Source: Reticulitermes speratus (lineage: Eukaryota > Arthropoda > Insecta > Blattodea > Rhinotermitidae). Taken from it: a stretch of DNA of 64,000 nt. Each line of letters starts with the position of its first letter. Position 1 is the first letter of the stretch. Shown here in pieces: positions 22,690 through 33,009 of the stretch. Both the position numbers and the translations under genes were made by a program. The notes beneath the pieces were generated by a model, which was not told the origin of the DNA, made no database searches, and saw only the letters and a program-made list of their open reading frames with translations. The stretch covers positions 4,911,001 to 4,975,000 of the forward strand of contig JAJKFL010000002.1 in assembly GCA_021186555.1 (NCBI GenBank), in the 5' to 3' direction.

Positions 22690-22866
22690 TGAAGGCGTAT
22701 GGGGAGATGAAGTATAGCTCCACACATTTTGAACCTCGACACTAGATGGAGGTGGGTGATCAACTTCAAGCCCCGTTCGCTTTACCCCATGGAAATAACC
22801 CCGTGCCCATTGAATTGGAGACTGGGTGGGCCCCACGGCCGGTCTGGACATTTTTGGAGAAGAGTG
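22690..22866 (-). mobile_element. SINE-C body
   Basis: Plus strand: gaaggcgtatggggagatga, aacctcgacactagatggag, ccattgaattggagactggg, ggccggtctggacatttttg. The head is missing. A short plus-strand piece of a SINE-C 3' end (ccctccatatgccttcatgg) follows at 22896. Confidence 0.8.
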
Positions 22867-22917
22867 AAAGGAACGAGTGGACCCATATTTGTTCTCCCTC
22901 CATATGCCTTCATGGCT

Positions 22918-23163
22918 TATTGCTCGACAGCCCCACTCGGGCCTAGGCCGCCTCATTTTTTAGGTTTCGAGATCACTCTGAGACACACCACACTCGGTAG
23001 GACTCCTCTGGACGAGTGATCAGCCCGTCGCAGAGACCTCTACCTGACAACACACAACACTCACAACAGACAGACATCCATGCCCCCCGGTGGGATTCGA
23101 ACCCGCAATCCCAGTAAGCGAGCGGCTGCAGACCCACGCCTTAGACCGCGCGGCCACCGGCAT
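22918..23163 (-). mobile_element. SINE-A, full length
   Basis: From gctcgacagccccactcggg (tail) to ttagaccgcgcggccaccgg (head), B box gggattcgaacccgc. It directly follows a SINE-C 3' end, a pairing also seen at 9790 and 13090. Confidence 0.9.
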
Positions 23164-23364
23164 CATCTTCATGGCACTTACACAGGGCAAATGTTATCCT
23201 TTCCATGTGAGCCGTTTTTACCATTAGTGAGCCATGTGCTTGTTACACAGGCATCGACATATTTATTTGTAGATAGAAGTTTGACGTCTGAATTTGAAAA
23301 TAAATATGGCACCCACGTTCGCTGAGATTGCATTACAACATACAGCTTTCTTTTTTTTTGTAAA

Positions 23365-23853
23365 GGGCCCCGCAGCTGATGCTACGGACGCACCGCAGCC
23401 TTAAGGCTTATTTTACAACCCTGTGATGTAGATGAAGAGAAAGACGATGTATTTTTTTTTTCAAGTAATGGAACAACGGTAGAATTAAATTGACAGGGGA
23501 AAACCGAAGTACTGGGGGAAAAACCTGTCCTAGTGCCACTTTGTCCAACACAAATCCCACATGGACTGGCCTTTTTTTTTATTATTAATTCCTGGGTTTT
23601 CCCCTTTTTGATCCATTTGTACTGTTGAAGTCCTTTTTGTCCTCCCTGTCACCTTAGGTTTCATGCTGTCGTCCATACATCTAACACAAACACAAACATC
23701 CATGCCCCGGCGGGATTCGAACCCACGATCCTAGCAAGCGAGCGGCCGAAAACCCACGCCTTAGACCGCACGGCCACTGGGATCGGCATGGGATCGAACC
23801 CGGGCCTCCGCGGTGAGAGGCCGGCGACTAACCGCCTGAGCCATGGCACGGCC
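23365..23853 (-). mobile_element. Double-headed SINE (SINE-D with a SINE-A-like second head), copy 1
   Basis: Read on the minus strand: a tRNA-like head (ggccgtgccatggctcaggc ... cgggttcgatccc, 23788-23853), then a second, SINE-A-like head (gccgatcccagtggccgtgc with box B gtgggttcgaatcccgcc, 23690-23787), then a linker of about 125 bp, then the SINE-D body (plus strand: gacaggggaaaaccgaagta, gaaaaacctgtcctagtgcc) to ggccccgcagctgatgctac. The copy at 28805 has the same order, a nearly identical junction between heads, and a homologous linker, so this is a propagated family and not a chance insertion. Confidence 0.88.
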
Positions 23854-24538
23854 AACGTATGTGTGTCTGTGTGTATCTGTAAGCAGCAACATTTACGAAA
23901 ATAATTTGGACAAAGCTTATAGAAATTAGCCCATACCTCTGTCTCCGTTACACAAAACCTCTCCTGCAACTTCGTTGTAATTCCTCTTGAAAGTCTTCAG
24001 AGGAGATTAACATTCTCGGCGTGGCTGCCAGAGAGCTTCTAGATCAGTGATCGATTGACATTTGTAATTTTTAAACCACTAGGGGGGACGCAGTAACCAC
24101 ATAAAGGTGAAAGCGATTTACAGGATTACATCGTGCCAAGGTATTGCTCCATCATGTTGAGTGATTCAGGCCAACTTGTAAAGTTTTATCGCCGTTATCA
24201 GACAATAGACGTGTTGCTCGCCTGCACGATGGCCAGTTTGGCCATTAATTGAATTCAATGTGTCTGTTGCGCGGTGACTTTTTAAGATAATTGGTGAGAA
24301 CATTTATGACCTTCCTACTTGGTGAGAGAAAAAAAAAAAAAAGAAAAAGAAAAGGCAGATTATATCGGAGGTCTAAGTTGTTTTTGAGTTGGGGGACAGA
24401 GGCTGTTATTGCAACGTGAAAGTTGCTGGTCCAGTACGTGATTTACGCAATATGTAGACGTAATATGCGTAACAGGGCAACGTTCTAGAACCAATAAATT
24501 CAATGAATGGCGTAAATAAGAATTCGGCCCCCTCCTCC

Positions 24539-24564
24539 TCCCCCCCCCCCCCCCCCCCCCCCCC
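24539..24564. repeat. Poly-C tract
   Basis: About two dozen C in a row; a G run at 24708-24718 lies 150 bp away. They may be parts of a decayed element of the kind at 8497, but its termini were not found. Confidence 0.85.
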
Positions 24565-24884
24565 GGGACTCATAATCCGGCGCCAACCCATAATTTTTTT
24601 AGCGAAGTTACTTCCACGTCCGTCAGAATATTGCCCCCCTGTCTCAAGAACGGAATCCAGTCCGAAAGAACCGACAACAAATTTTAGTGTTCTGTATGTT
24701 TTTTTGGGGGGGGGGGGGCCTTATCTACCCGGGGAAAAATTAAATGACCAGGTAATTCGTGATTTGTGCCCTAGAACTTAATGTTGTACCGAAAAGTACG
24801 AATAAGGATGAGACAAATTGGTGTGACGGAAATACGAAACACAGCAAGGCCTTGTGTTAGGTCGTAGTTGTGTGGGCGTAAATC

Positions 24885-25015
24885 AAGAAGGCGTAAATAA
24901 AAAATTATATGCCAATAAAAACTGCTTAAATAAATGGAAATAAATCAGCCAAAGAGCGTTAAATCGAAAATGAGAGGGTGTAAATTAAAAAGTGGCGTAA
25001 ATTGGCAGGGTCGTT
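24885..25015 (+). repeat. Dispersed repeat with GGCGTAAAT motif, copy 1
   Basis: It contains ggcgtaaataaaaaatt, cagccaaagagcgttaaatc, gtgtaaattaaaaagtggcg. The reverse strand of 51455-51640 has the same order of words (ggcgtaa, cagccaaagggcgttaaacc, gtgtaaattataagtggtg). Class unknown. Confidence 0.65.
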
Positions 25016-25138
25016 ACAGCGAAAAGTATGAAGCAGACGGGCTTAAAACAAGGATTGCGCGTGTAATGAAACTGTGGTGAGAAATATCAGCAGCGTTTAC
25101 AAGAAATGTTTCCATCATCACAGAAATACTCAAAACAA

Positions 25139-25181
25139 TACACTACGTTTCGGAAGCAAACTGCTTCCTTCTTCAGGTGAA
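25139..25181 (-). ncRNA. Hammerhead-like motif with strong helix II
   Basis: Minus strand: helix I strand CAC (25177-25179), core CTGAAGA (25170-25176), one extra A, helix II GGAAGCA paired with TGCTTCC (25162-25168 and 25152-25158, loop GTT), GAAA (25148-25151), then C-GTA and GTG (25141-25143), which pairs with CAC. Predicted cut after GTA, between 25144 and 25143. Helix III is only ACGT with no loop, so cleavage as a single copy would be weak, and a dimeric fold may be needed. All core bases are present. Confidence 0.6.
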
Positions 25182-26540
25182 ACCACTAATCCCAAAACAC
25201 AATTGACCAAAAATATAACACATCCATGAAAAAAAAAATGTTCACACGCGAGAAACAAAAAACGAATATATCTAAACATTTAAATACCAAACACGCAAAC
25301 CCTCCCAAAAAAATTTTAAAACGACAATGATAAAATACAAAATTTAAAACAGGTCAGCAAGTCAAGATACCAAATCATAAAACAGAATGATTCGATAAAA
25401 ATTACGTAATCAAATATATATATATATATAACAGCCAACACCCTCTGTTGGTAGAAATATAAACTCAACACACGAAAGCACATAACATGAGAAAGAGTGA
25501 TGTGAAAAATGAATGTCAGTCGACTGGACGTTGATGTAGATGGTATTGAAATAGGACTTGATGAAACATGCTATGAAATGTGAAGGGATTGAGTAGCTTC
25601 AGATATAAGAAATTTTGTGAACACAAAGATGAATGCGCAATTTCTACAAAACGAGGAGGTCAACAGCTGAACAAAGAGCCAGCTCTTCAAGGAAGATCCT
25701 ACACGCTAGCGTTACATATCTGACTTTCAACCATTTATTATCAAAAGAGACAATACGTTGCGGACTTCGAAACTCAAAACTTCGCTCTCTCCAGAAAGTA
25801 AATAGAACAGTTTAGAGCCTGTATCTGTTTATTTTTCTTTTCAAAATAGAGGCTACGTCTTTTGTAAATAAATCCCGTAGACGTCACTTGTGATTATGCC
25901 CACAGGCCTGCTATCAAAGTTAGCGGCCGTTCTTAAAAGACGTGGGATGTCAGATTTTGTTCTGTCAGTTTGAATTCATTCGTTGATGAATGTGCACATA
26001 CTCCATATGTTAAAAGCGTAAGTAAATGTAATTGTTCACACTGAATCAAGCTATCTTTTTTTTTTCTCTCTCTCTGAGACAGAGCAATGCTACTTTACTG
26101 TTCTTTCTTCTTACATTCTGAAAGGAACCTTTCTACTTTCCTGAGCTTGGCTTGTGTTCTGTCGTTATTGCACCGTCACTGTAAGCTAAATCAATTTCTG
26201 TTTACCACTGTTCTAATCATTTGACAGCTTAGCCGCCATATTGTTGTGTCTTCCTTCTGAATTAAATAGAACTCTGTATTGTTGAAGTACATTTGGCTAC
26301 ATCAGTGCGCTTAGTAATTCCTGGAAGAAAGATGAAGACGAAACCCCAATTTATTCCTATTTATGAAGCACTAATATCTAAAGGTTTATTGTGGTGAATT
26401 TCGTAGCCCCCCCCCCCCCAGAATCAAAATTAAAATTTTGTGATTAATTGTTAATATTTTGTTACATTTACTGAGTTTTAAGGTTAGTAATGCATAGTTT
26501 AATAGTGTATGTGTATGTGCACTCCTATACACTGTCAAAG
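25182..26540. other. Stretch without recognised gene
   Basis: It contains (TA)n at 25416-25429 and a C run at 26407-26420. A 60-codon frame at 25633-25815 is not recognised. Nothing else is supported. Confidence 0.4.
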
Positions 26541-26542
26541 AC

Positions 26543-26770
26543 TATCCCAGTGGCTGCGCGGTTTATGGCGTAGGTCTGCGGCCGCTTGGTTCTTGGGATT
26601 GCGGGTTCGAATACCCGCCACGGGCATGGATGTGTCGTCTGTTGTGTTTGTTGAGTGTTGTGTAGGTAGCGGCCTCTGCTACGAGCTGATCACTTGTGTA
26701 GAGTACTCTTACTGTGCGTGTGTGTGTCTGTGTGTGTCTGATTTAGAAACCTCAACAATGATAAAGATAA
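26543..26770 (+). mobile_element. SINE-A, diverged
   Basis: Head tatcccagtggctgcgcggt and B box gcgggttcgaatacccgc are clear. The body (ctgctacgagctgatcactt) is well diverged and the tail is lost. Confidence 0.75.
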
Positions 26771-26797
26771 AAAGGTGACTTTATTCCTGTCCACGCA

Positions 26798-26975
26798 ACA
26801 AAGGTATGTAAGGGGAGTAGAGGTGTAGTTCCACTCATTCTTAACCTCGACATTAGATGGACGGAGGTTTTTAACTTCACGCCCCGGCCGCTTTGCTCCA
26901 GGAAAAAAACACGGGTATCCACTAAATAGAAGGCTGGTTTGGGGCCAAAACAGGTCCAGGCAGTACTCTCCTGCT
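26798..26975 (-). mobile_element. SINE-C body
   Basis: Plus strand: ggagtagaggtgtagttcca, ttaacctcgacattagatgg, cgccccggccgctttgctcc, aaatagaaggctggtttggg. Head missing. Confidence 0.75.
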
Positions 26976-27002
26976 TCCCTTAAAGAAGATAAATAATGTT
27001 AA

Positions 27003-27781
27003 TTGTATTTAAAGACTCCGTCCGTACTGCACAGTAAATACACTCCGTCTCAGTTATACAAACCAGTCAGTTAATGTTGTACAGTGAAATAATCGCTGTT
27101 TGTTCTGAGATCCACACAAAACACATAAATACAGTCCGTACCGCGCAGTAAACACACTCCGTATCAGTTACACAAACCAGTCAGTTAATGTTGTACAGTG
27201 AAATAATCGCTGTTTGTTCTGAGATCCACACAAAACACATAAATACAGTCCGTACCGCGCAGTAAACACACTCCGTCTCAGTTATACAAACCAGTCAGTT
27301 AATGTTGTACAGTGAAATAATCGCTGTTTGTTCTGAGATCCACACAAAACACATAAATACAGTCCGTACCGCGCAGTAAACACACTCCGTCTCAGTTATA
27401 CAAACCAGTCAGTTAATGCTGTACAGTGAAATAATCGCTGTTTGTTCTGAGATCCACACAAAACACATAAATACAGTCCGTACCGCGCAGTAAACACACT
27501 CCGTCTCAGTTATACAAACCAGTCAGTTAATGTTGTACAGTGAAATAATCGCTGTTTGTTCTGAGATCCACACAAAACACATAAATACAGCTCGTACCGC
27601 GCAGTAAACACACTCCGTCTCAGTTATACAAACCAGTCAGTTAATGCTGTACAGTGAAATAATCGCTGTTTGTTCTGAGATCCACACAAAACACATAAAT
27701 ACACTGTGTGGGCAGAACGTAGAATTTGTGAATGTTAAACCTTGCGGTACATATAGTAACCACTGGGCTTTAAAGGGTTAA
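27003..27781 (-). repeat. 114-bp satellite element, six units
   Basis: Reverse orientation. The trailer is at the left (attgtatttaaagactccg). About six units follow. At the right is the full leader (gtgggcagaacgtagaattt, gtaaccactgggctttaaag, ggttaa). It faces the plus-strand copy at 28230. Confidence 0.92.
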
Positions 27782-28229
27782 CATTGTTACATTAAATTCT
27801 TTTGGAAATTGTTATCGTATTTGAGGACCGTAAGACGTGCCTGGGTTTCAGACGGCGAATTTTCGAAGAAAAATCATTTTATTAAGTAGTACATTTGAAA
27901 CACATGTACACGGGTCCTTGCTAAATACCGGGTTAGAGTGCAGTGAAGCTTTAACCGTCACGGCTATTGTGAGACACATTATCAAAGTTATGGTGTGAAC
28001 GTCCACTTTACTCAAACAGCGCATCATGTTTCGAGTCATCAAGGGCTTTGCTGATTCCTCAGTTCTTGAAATGTTAGCTAGATGTCTCCTGTATCACCTA
28101 GCCTACAAGAATTTTTCACACAGTCTCACACCTGTGAAATGGCTGGTCACTTCATTCGTTCTGCTGGTGTCAAATTGTGTTATAGCCTTCGTCCAACTGA
28201 TCCGTCCTCACACATGAAGGGTTAGAGTG
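27782..28229. other. 448-bp spacer between two facing satellite elements
   Basis: It holds a 64-codon minus frame (27848-28042) and a 63-codon plus frame (28026-28217, MFRVIKGFADSSVLEMLARC and on); neither is recognised. Both neighbouring elements start with TTAACCC at the spacer edge. Confidence 0.4.
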
Positions 28230-28785
28230 TTAACCCTGTAAATCCCAGTGGTTACTATACGTACCACCAGGTTTAACTTTCACAAATTCTACGTTCTGCC
28301 CACACAGTGTATTTATGTGTTTTGTGTGGATCTCAGAACAAACAGCGATTATTTCACTGTACAGCATTAACTGACTGGTTTGTATAACTGAGACGGAGTG
28401 TGTTTACTGCGCGGTACGGACTGTATTTATGTGTTTTGTGTGGATCTCAGAACAAACAGCGATTATTTCACTGTACAGCATTAACTGACTGGTTTGTATA
28501 ACTGAGACGGAGTGTGTTTACTGCGCGGTACAGACTGTATTTATGTGTTTTGTGTGGATCTCAGAACAAACAGCGATTATTTCACTGTACAACATTAACT
28601 GACTGGTTTGTATAACTGAGACGGAGTGTGTTTACTGCGCGGTACGGACTGTATTTATGTGTTTTGTGTGGATCTCAGAACAAACAGCGATTATTTCACT
28701 GTACAACATTAACTGACTGGTTTGTATAACTGAGACGGTGTGTGTTTACTGCGCGGTACGGACTGTATCTTTAAATATAATTCAG
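28230..28785 (+). repeat. 114-bp satellite element, four units
   Basis: Leader ttaaccctgtaaatcccagt, tacgtaccaccaggtttaac, ttctacgttctgcccacaca; about four units; trailer ctgtatctttaaatataa. Confidence 0.92.
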
Positions 28786-28804
28786 GTTAATTTGCGTCAG
28801 TCAA

Positions 28805-29195
28805 GGCCGTGCCATAGCTCAGGCGGTCAGTCGCCGGCCTCTCACCGCGGAGGCCCGGGTTCGATCCCGCCGATCCCAGTGGCCGTGCGGTCTAAGGCGT
28901 GGGTCTGCGGCCGTTCGCTTGCTGGGATTGTGGGTTCGAATCCCGCCGAGGGCATGGATGTTTGTGTTGTGTTTATTGTATAAGGACAGTAGTATGGAAC
29001 ATAAGTGACATGAAGAAAAAGGGAAAGATTTAAAGGTACAAAATGGATCAAAGGGAAAAAAGGGACAGGAAAAAAAAATCCCAGGTCAGTCTATGTGAGA
29101 TTTGTGGTTGACAAATTGGCAGTAGGACATGGTTTTCTCCGAGTACTTCGGTTTTCCCCTGTCAGTATCATTCCACCAGACCTCTTACCAGCAGA
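28805..29195 (+). mobile_element. Double-headed SINE, copy 2
   Basis: First head ggccgtgccatagctcaggc ... cgggttcgatccc (28805-28867); second head gccgatcccagtggccgtgc ... gtgggttcgaatcccgcc (28868-28948); linker with gtatggaacataagtgacat and aaaatggatcaaagggaaaa; then SINE-D body from ggtcagtctatgtgagattt through cttcggttttcccctgtcag. It is truncated at the 3' end near 29195. Both B boxes are intact, so it could have two RNA polymerase III promoters in tandem. Confidence 0.88.
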
Positions 29196-30086
29196 ACAAA
29201 CGGACGGAGCCTGGGAACCTTCTAAAAAGCAATGTTCTTTAAGAAATCGGGGAGCCCTGGATAGAAAAGTACTTTCACTTTTTTTTTTTTGCGCCATTCT
29301 CCGCCTTTACGTTTATATTGGTAGTGTCAAAACAGGTCACGTGATTCTTTGTTCGCTACAAAGCAGTCTTCATTCATTAAACGTCTAATCTATGAGTCTT
29401 GCCTCAGTTTATACCTGCTATGTATTTCATTTTACACATACGGGAAAGAAATATCTTCCACGAAGCTGAAGTTAAATGCGCCCGAACCAATCGTTTAAGT
29501 GGAAGAGCAATAAGTCTGTCGCCATGCCTCAGAAAGCAAGCGATCGTGTGGACAATATAACATTATATACATACATGTTTATCTGTAGGCATATTTCATA
29601 GTACATATGTACGCTGATGACGTCATAGCCTAGGGGCAAGAAGCATATGTCGTTACCCATTGTTCTTAAAGGTGTGTATTGCATATGTGTCACCTGAGCA
29701 GGCTTATGTGCAAAGAGTTAAATGATCCAAACATTTTTCTCTTTCTCTCTGCGTACGGTTTTTCTTTCTTCTCCTTTATTTTTCCTCTTATTAAAGAGTT
29801 TCAAAGTCCAATCACTAGAGAAGCATTTCCTGTCAGCTCTCGAGTCTACAAGTACATCGGAATGCACAGTCACGTTCTAGAAGTGACATCGAGTGACAAA
29901 CAAAAAAAAATGTGTGTAGTGAGGGAAGAGGCCTTTCGCTTTGCAGTTACACGTGTCAAACGTGGTTCGGAATGGAGCCGAAGGAGTTATCGGTGGTCTT
30001 GTGGCTTTTATTAGGAAAGTAATGGTCATTAAAGGAGATAATTTGAACTTAGCTGCAAAACAGTTATTGGCTGAATTAGCTTTAGT
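29196..30086. other. Unrecognised stretch with a 111-codon frame
   Basis: The plus frame 29679-30014 (FLFLSAYGFSFFSFIFPLIK then a basic C-terminal part) is one of the longer non-array frames, but I recognise no domain. Confidence 0.3.
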
Positions 30087-30099
30087 AATACTTATAATA

Positions 30100-30357
30100 G
30101 CAGATCCCAGTAGCCGCGCGGTCTAAGGCGTGGGTCTGCGGCCGCTCGCTTGTTGGGATTGCGGGTTCGAATCCGTTTAGGGCATGGATGTTTGTTGTGA
30201 GTGCTGTGTGTTGTCAGGTAGAGGTCTCTGCGACGGGCTGATCCCTCGTCCAGAGGAGTCCTACCGAGTGTGGTGTGTCTGAAGTGTGTGATCGTGAAAC
30301 CTCGACGAAACGAGGAGGCCCAGGCCCATATAGGGCTGTCGAGACATAGGAAAAAAA
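30100..30357 (+). mobile_element. SINE-A with 13-bp target duplication
   Basis: Head gatcccagtagccgcgcggt, B box gcgggttcgaatccgttt (3' half altered), body and A-rich end (agggctgtcgagacatagga then A's). The direct repeat AATACTTATAATA is at 30087-30099 and 30358-30370. This is the clearest evidence that SINE-A moves by target-primed reverse transcription. Confidence 0.93.
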
Positions 30358-30508
30358 AATACTTATAATAATTATAATAAATTTAAAAAGTATTCTTCAC
30401 ACTGTTGCCACCGTGCATCTTCGTCATATTAAATTAAGTTATAAACCAACCGATGCACACTAAAACCACTTTTTAAGTAGCTTTATTATAAAATTGTTAA
30501 AAATTGTA

Positions 30509-30549
30509 CCCCTACACGTGTTTCGATCCTAGGATCATCGTCAGGGGGG
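30509..30549 (-). ncRNA. Hammerhead-like motif, left arm
   Basis: Minus strand: CCCCC (30545-30549), core CTGACGA (30538-30544), extra T, helix II GATCC-TA-GGATC (30525-30536), GAAA (30521-30524), helix III ACA/TGT around CG, cleavage triplet GTA (cut between 30513 and 30512), then GGGG (30509-30512) pairing with CCCC. Further out, A's upstream can pair with T's downstream. All core bases are present. Confidence 0.65.
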
Positions 30550-30617
30550 TTTTTTGCTAAAAGCTACAGTTACTTCAACACACTTCACCACAAGTGACTG
30601 TAGCTTTTAGCAAAAAA

Positions 30618-30658
30618 CCCCCCTGACGATGATCCTAGGATCGAAACACGTGTAGGGT
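30618..30658 (+). ncRNA. Hammerhead-like motif, right arm
   Basis: Plus strand: CCCCC (30618-30622), CTGACGA (30623-30629), extra T, GATCC-TA-GGATC (30631-30642), GAAA (30643-30646), CACGTGTA (predicted cut after 30654), GGG (30655-30657). Mirror copy of the left-arm motif with one G fewer in helix I. Confidence 0.62.
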
Positions 30659-30754
30659 TACAATTTTTAACAATTTTGATAATAAAGCTACTTAAAAAAG
30701 TGGTTTGAGTGTGCATCGGTTGGTCAGAAACTTAATTTAAAAAGTATTTATCCC

Positions 30755-30838
30755 CCACCCAGGCCGTGAAGGCAAAATGGGGAGTGGAGGTATAGCGCAC
30801 TAATTCTTAACGTAGGTACTAGATAAATGTGAGTGACG
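30755..30838 (-). mobile_element. SINE-C 3' fragment
   Basis: Plus strand: ccgtgaaggcaaaatgggga, gaggtatagcgcactaattc, ttaacgtaggtactagataa. Diverged. Confidence 0.65.
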
Positions 30839-30897
30839 GTGATGATAATAATAGCGTCGTGGTATGTTGTCAGTCGCCGGATTTGGAACAGCCAAGA

Positions 30898-31085
30898 CCA
30901 GTGTTTCCCAAACAGGTTTGCACAGAACTTTGTCAGGGACTCTGCAAGAAATCGTGGGATGAATACATGGAAATTTTTAAATACTGAAATTACGCACAAA
31001 ATTTTAAATATACCTCGAAGGACAGGACAAATGCTTCAATTTTTACTTACAATAGAGGCTGTCATATATATTATAATAAATAAAT
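30898..31085 (+). mobile_element. Possible hAT-like fragment
   Basis: It begins cagtgtttcccaaacagg and continues tttgcacagaactttgtcag; such starts are common on hAT elements. The right end is not seen. Confidence 0.4.
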
Positions 31086-31138
31086 GAAATATATACCGAA
31101 ATATATAAAATAAAATTTCTTGACAGTAATTTCGCAGT

Positions 31139-31385
31139 GCCGATCCCAGTGACCGAGCGGTCTAAGGCGTGGGTCTGCGACCGTTCGGTTGTTGGGATTG
31201 CGGGTTCGAATCCCGCTGTCGGCATGGATGTCTGTCTCTTGTGAGTGTTGTCATTTAGAAGTCTCTGCGACGGGCTGATCACTTGTCCAGAGGAGTCCTA
31301 CCGAGTGTGGCGTGTCTAAAAGTATGTGATCGTGAAGCCTTAATAATGAGGGGGCCCCGCCCCACTGGAGGCTGCTGCGCAGTAA
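31139..31385 (+). mobile_element. SINE-A copy
   Basis: Head gccgatcccagtgaccgagc, B box gcgggttcgaatcccgct, body cgacgggctgatcacttgtc. The short repeat AGTAATT on both sides may be part of a decayed target duplication. Confidence 0.88.
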
Positions 31386-31760
31386 TTGAATTGCGCTTTC
31401 TCGGCCTGTAAAGGTTTTCACAGGTAGGGGTTCATAGGGATATGAAAAATTATTTTAGAGGGGGGTCCTTTGTGGAAGAAATGTTGGGGAGTCTTTTGAA
31501 AGGGTGTGGTTAGGCAGGACAGTCATAAGCGATAAGTTAACAAAGATATTTGCTGTTTAAGAAACATCTTATTTGGGTACAGTAAAGTTGGGTTGAGTTC
31601 TGTAGGTTAGGAAATCTGCTTTGCACTGACAGTAGTGTATCTGGCAGCAGAGATATATCTGCCCACTGCCTTCGTCTCGCTTTACCGCCATAAACCGAAC
31701 CACAACTGACAATGACAACAACAGAAAAACAAGACTCATATCTCAACTTTTTTTAAATTT
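31386..31760. other. Stretch without recognised gene
   Basis: The 69-codon minus frame (31537-31746) is not recognised; the stretch may include the 3' untranslated end of the LINE to its right. Confidence 0.35.
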
Positions 31761-31920
31761 ATGTATAGAAGATTACAATTTACAGTATTTACAGTATACA
31801 AGGAAAAAGTTACAAAAATTGTTTCGATAACCAATTTAACTAAAATGAGTAGATGGACCAAAAGTTATAAAGAGGGAAAAATAAAAATAATATTAGTGAA
31901 AAATACTAAAAAAAAAAACA

Positions 31921-32433
31921 CTATGCCTGATGGTGAGCTGGTTTACAGTAGTATATGTTTGGTCGTTTATGTTTGTAGATTTTGTATACAGAGTTTAGAT
32001 CGGCTAATGTATAATTACCTATTTGTTGGACCGGAGGATTAGGATGAGATGGGCATTTAGTAAAAAATTTGACCGTCAGATGGTGAATGAAGTCTCGAAG
32101 AGATTCAATATTAAGGAAGTCGTGCAAATGGGAGATGGGAGTTCCTCTAGGATATACTCCGACGATGCGTAAGCTCTTGTTTTGGACGACTTGGAGTTTG
32201 AGGTAATTTGAATTACATGTGGTATTGCAGACAGGGGCGGCGTGTGTAAGAAGGAATGGAATTAGTAATTTATATAGTGTTAATTTGGAGGTTTGTGAGA
32301 GTGTGGAGATGTTACACAAAGAGTACCTGTGGCTTTGTTGGTAACGGTACGTAGGTGCTTGGTGTAGAGCAGTTTTGGGTCTATATCTCGACTGCGGAAC
32401 CGGCCGTGTTGGGGAAAATTTTAATTTTCGCAA
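31921..32433 (-). pseudogene. Jockey-like LINE, C-terminal end of reverse transcriptase
   Basis: A 170-codon frame covers the region after the RT domain: TSKLTLYKLLIPFLLTHAAP, then NSNYLKLQVVQNKSLRIVGV, TPISHLHDFLNIESL, FFTKCPSHPNPPVQQIGNY. These are the usual words of jockey-clade ORF2 thumb and C-terminal regions (YxxLIxPxLTYAAPVW, LQxxQNKxLRxI, PxHPNPLVxxIGxY). The W after APV is replaced. Upstream, the real frame shifts near 32330: the alternative frame gives DPKLLYTKHL and TVTNKATGTL, so at least one frameshift has occurred. No 5' LINE sequence is seen beyond about 32400. It would have acted in target-primed reverse transcription; now a dead 5'-truncated copy. Confidence 0.85.
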
Positions 32434-32439
32434 ACGTGT

Positions 32440-32760
32440 TTATTTATCGACGGAGCTGTTTGTATAGGCGCGTGCGTCGCTCTTCGCCTGCGCTGAGCGC
32501 TGGGTACACGCCAGCGACTGAACTGTCTTCCTCCGGTAGCAGGGTCAGTCCGGCCGGTCGGAGGCTGTAAAAAGAACGATGGCCCTCCGTGTAAAGAGGC
32601 ACCACTTCCCTCTCTCTCTCTCTCTCTCAGTCTCTCCCAACGGTAGCACAAATCAAGTCAGACTCCCCCTTTGTGACGTCACTCCTCTGACACGCGTCCC
32701 TGTAGTCTGTCCGTCTGTCTTGGTAGACTGACCCTGACCTTGGACAGACATAACCCCAGA
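32440..32760. promoter_or_regulatory. CpG-bearing, CRE-containing stretch, possible promoter
   Basis: GC-richer than its surroundings, with CpGs (ggcgcgtgcgtcgctcttcg), a CRE palindrome TGACGTCA at 32677-32684 and a (TC)n tract near 32611. No downstream coding exon could be identified, so a promoter role is only a guess. Confidence 0.25.
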
Positions 32761-33009
32761 GGAAAGAATTGTAAACAAGACAGGACAGGACCGTATAGTA
32801 TTACAGTTGGTTAGGTTGCCACATTTGGCGATGTGGTCATTGATTTCTTGCTAAAATTGTGATACATTTTGCTTATCATATTTTGCAGCTATAAACTGCT
32901 TCATTATCGTGCCAAACTTATGCAATGTTTTCTTGATATTAGTTTAAAAGTTGATAAAACAGGAGCAAGAGTCTGAATTATGTGCGTTATATCATGCAGT
33001 ACAGCTGTT

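Larger units (their letters stand above)
30431..30739. repeat. Palindrome carrying two outward-facing hammerhead-like motifs
   Basis: The left arm (about 30431-30574) and right arm (about 30592-30739) are near-perfect reverse complements. They include an inner stem (gctaaaagctacag with ctgtagcttttagc) and outer parts (aaccaaccgatgcacac with gtgtgcatcggttgg). Confidence 0.92.

Noticed and set aside
22729-23019. 96-codon frame over SINEs
   Set aside because: It crosses from SINE-C into SINE-A and has no meaning as protein; the same applies to most 60-100-codon frames that include words like CECCVLSGRGLCDGL.
29612-29640. Hammerhead at gctgatgacgtcat
   Set aside because: CTGATGA is present but no GAAAC follows. 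The tgacgtca palindrome explains the match as well.
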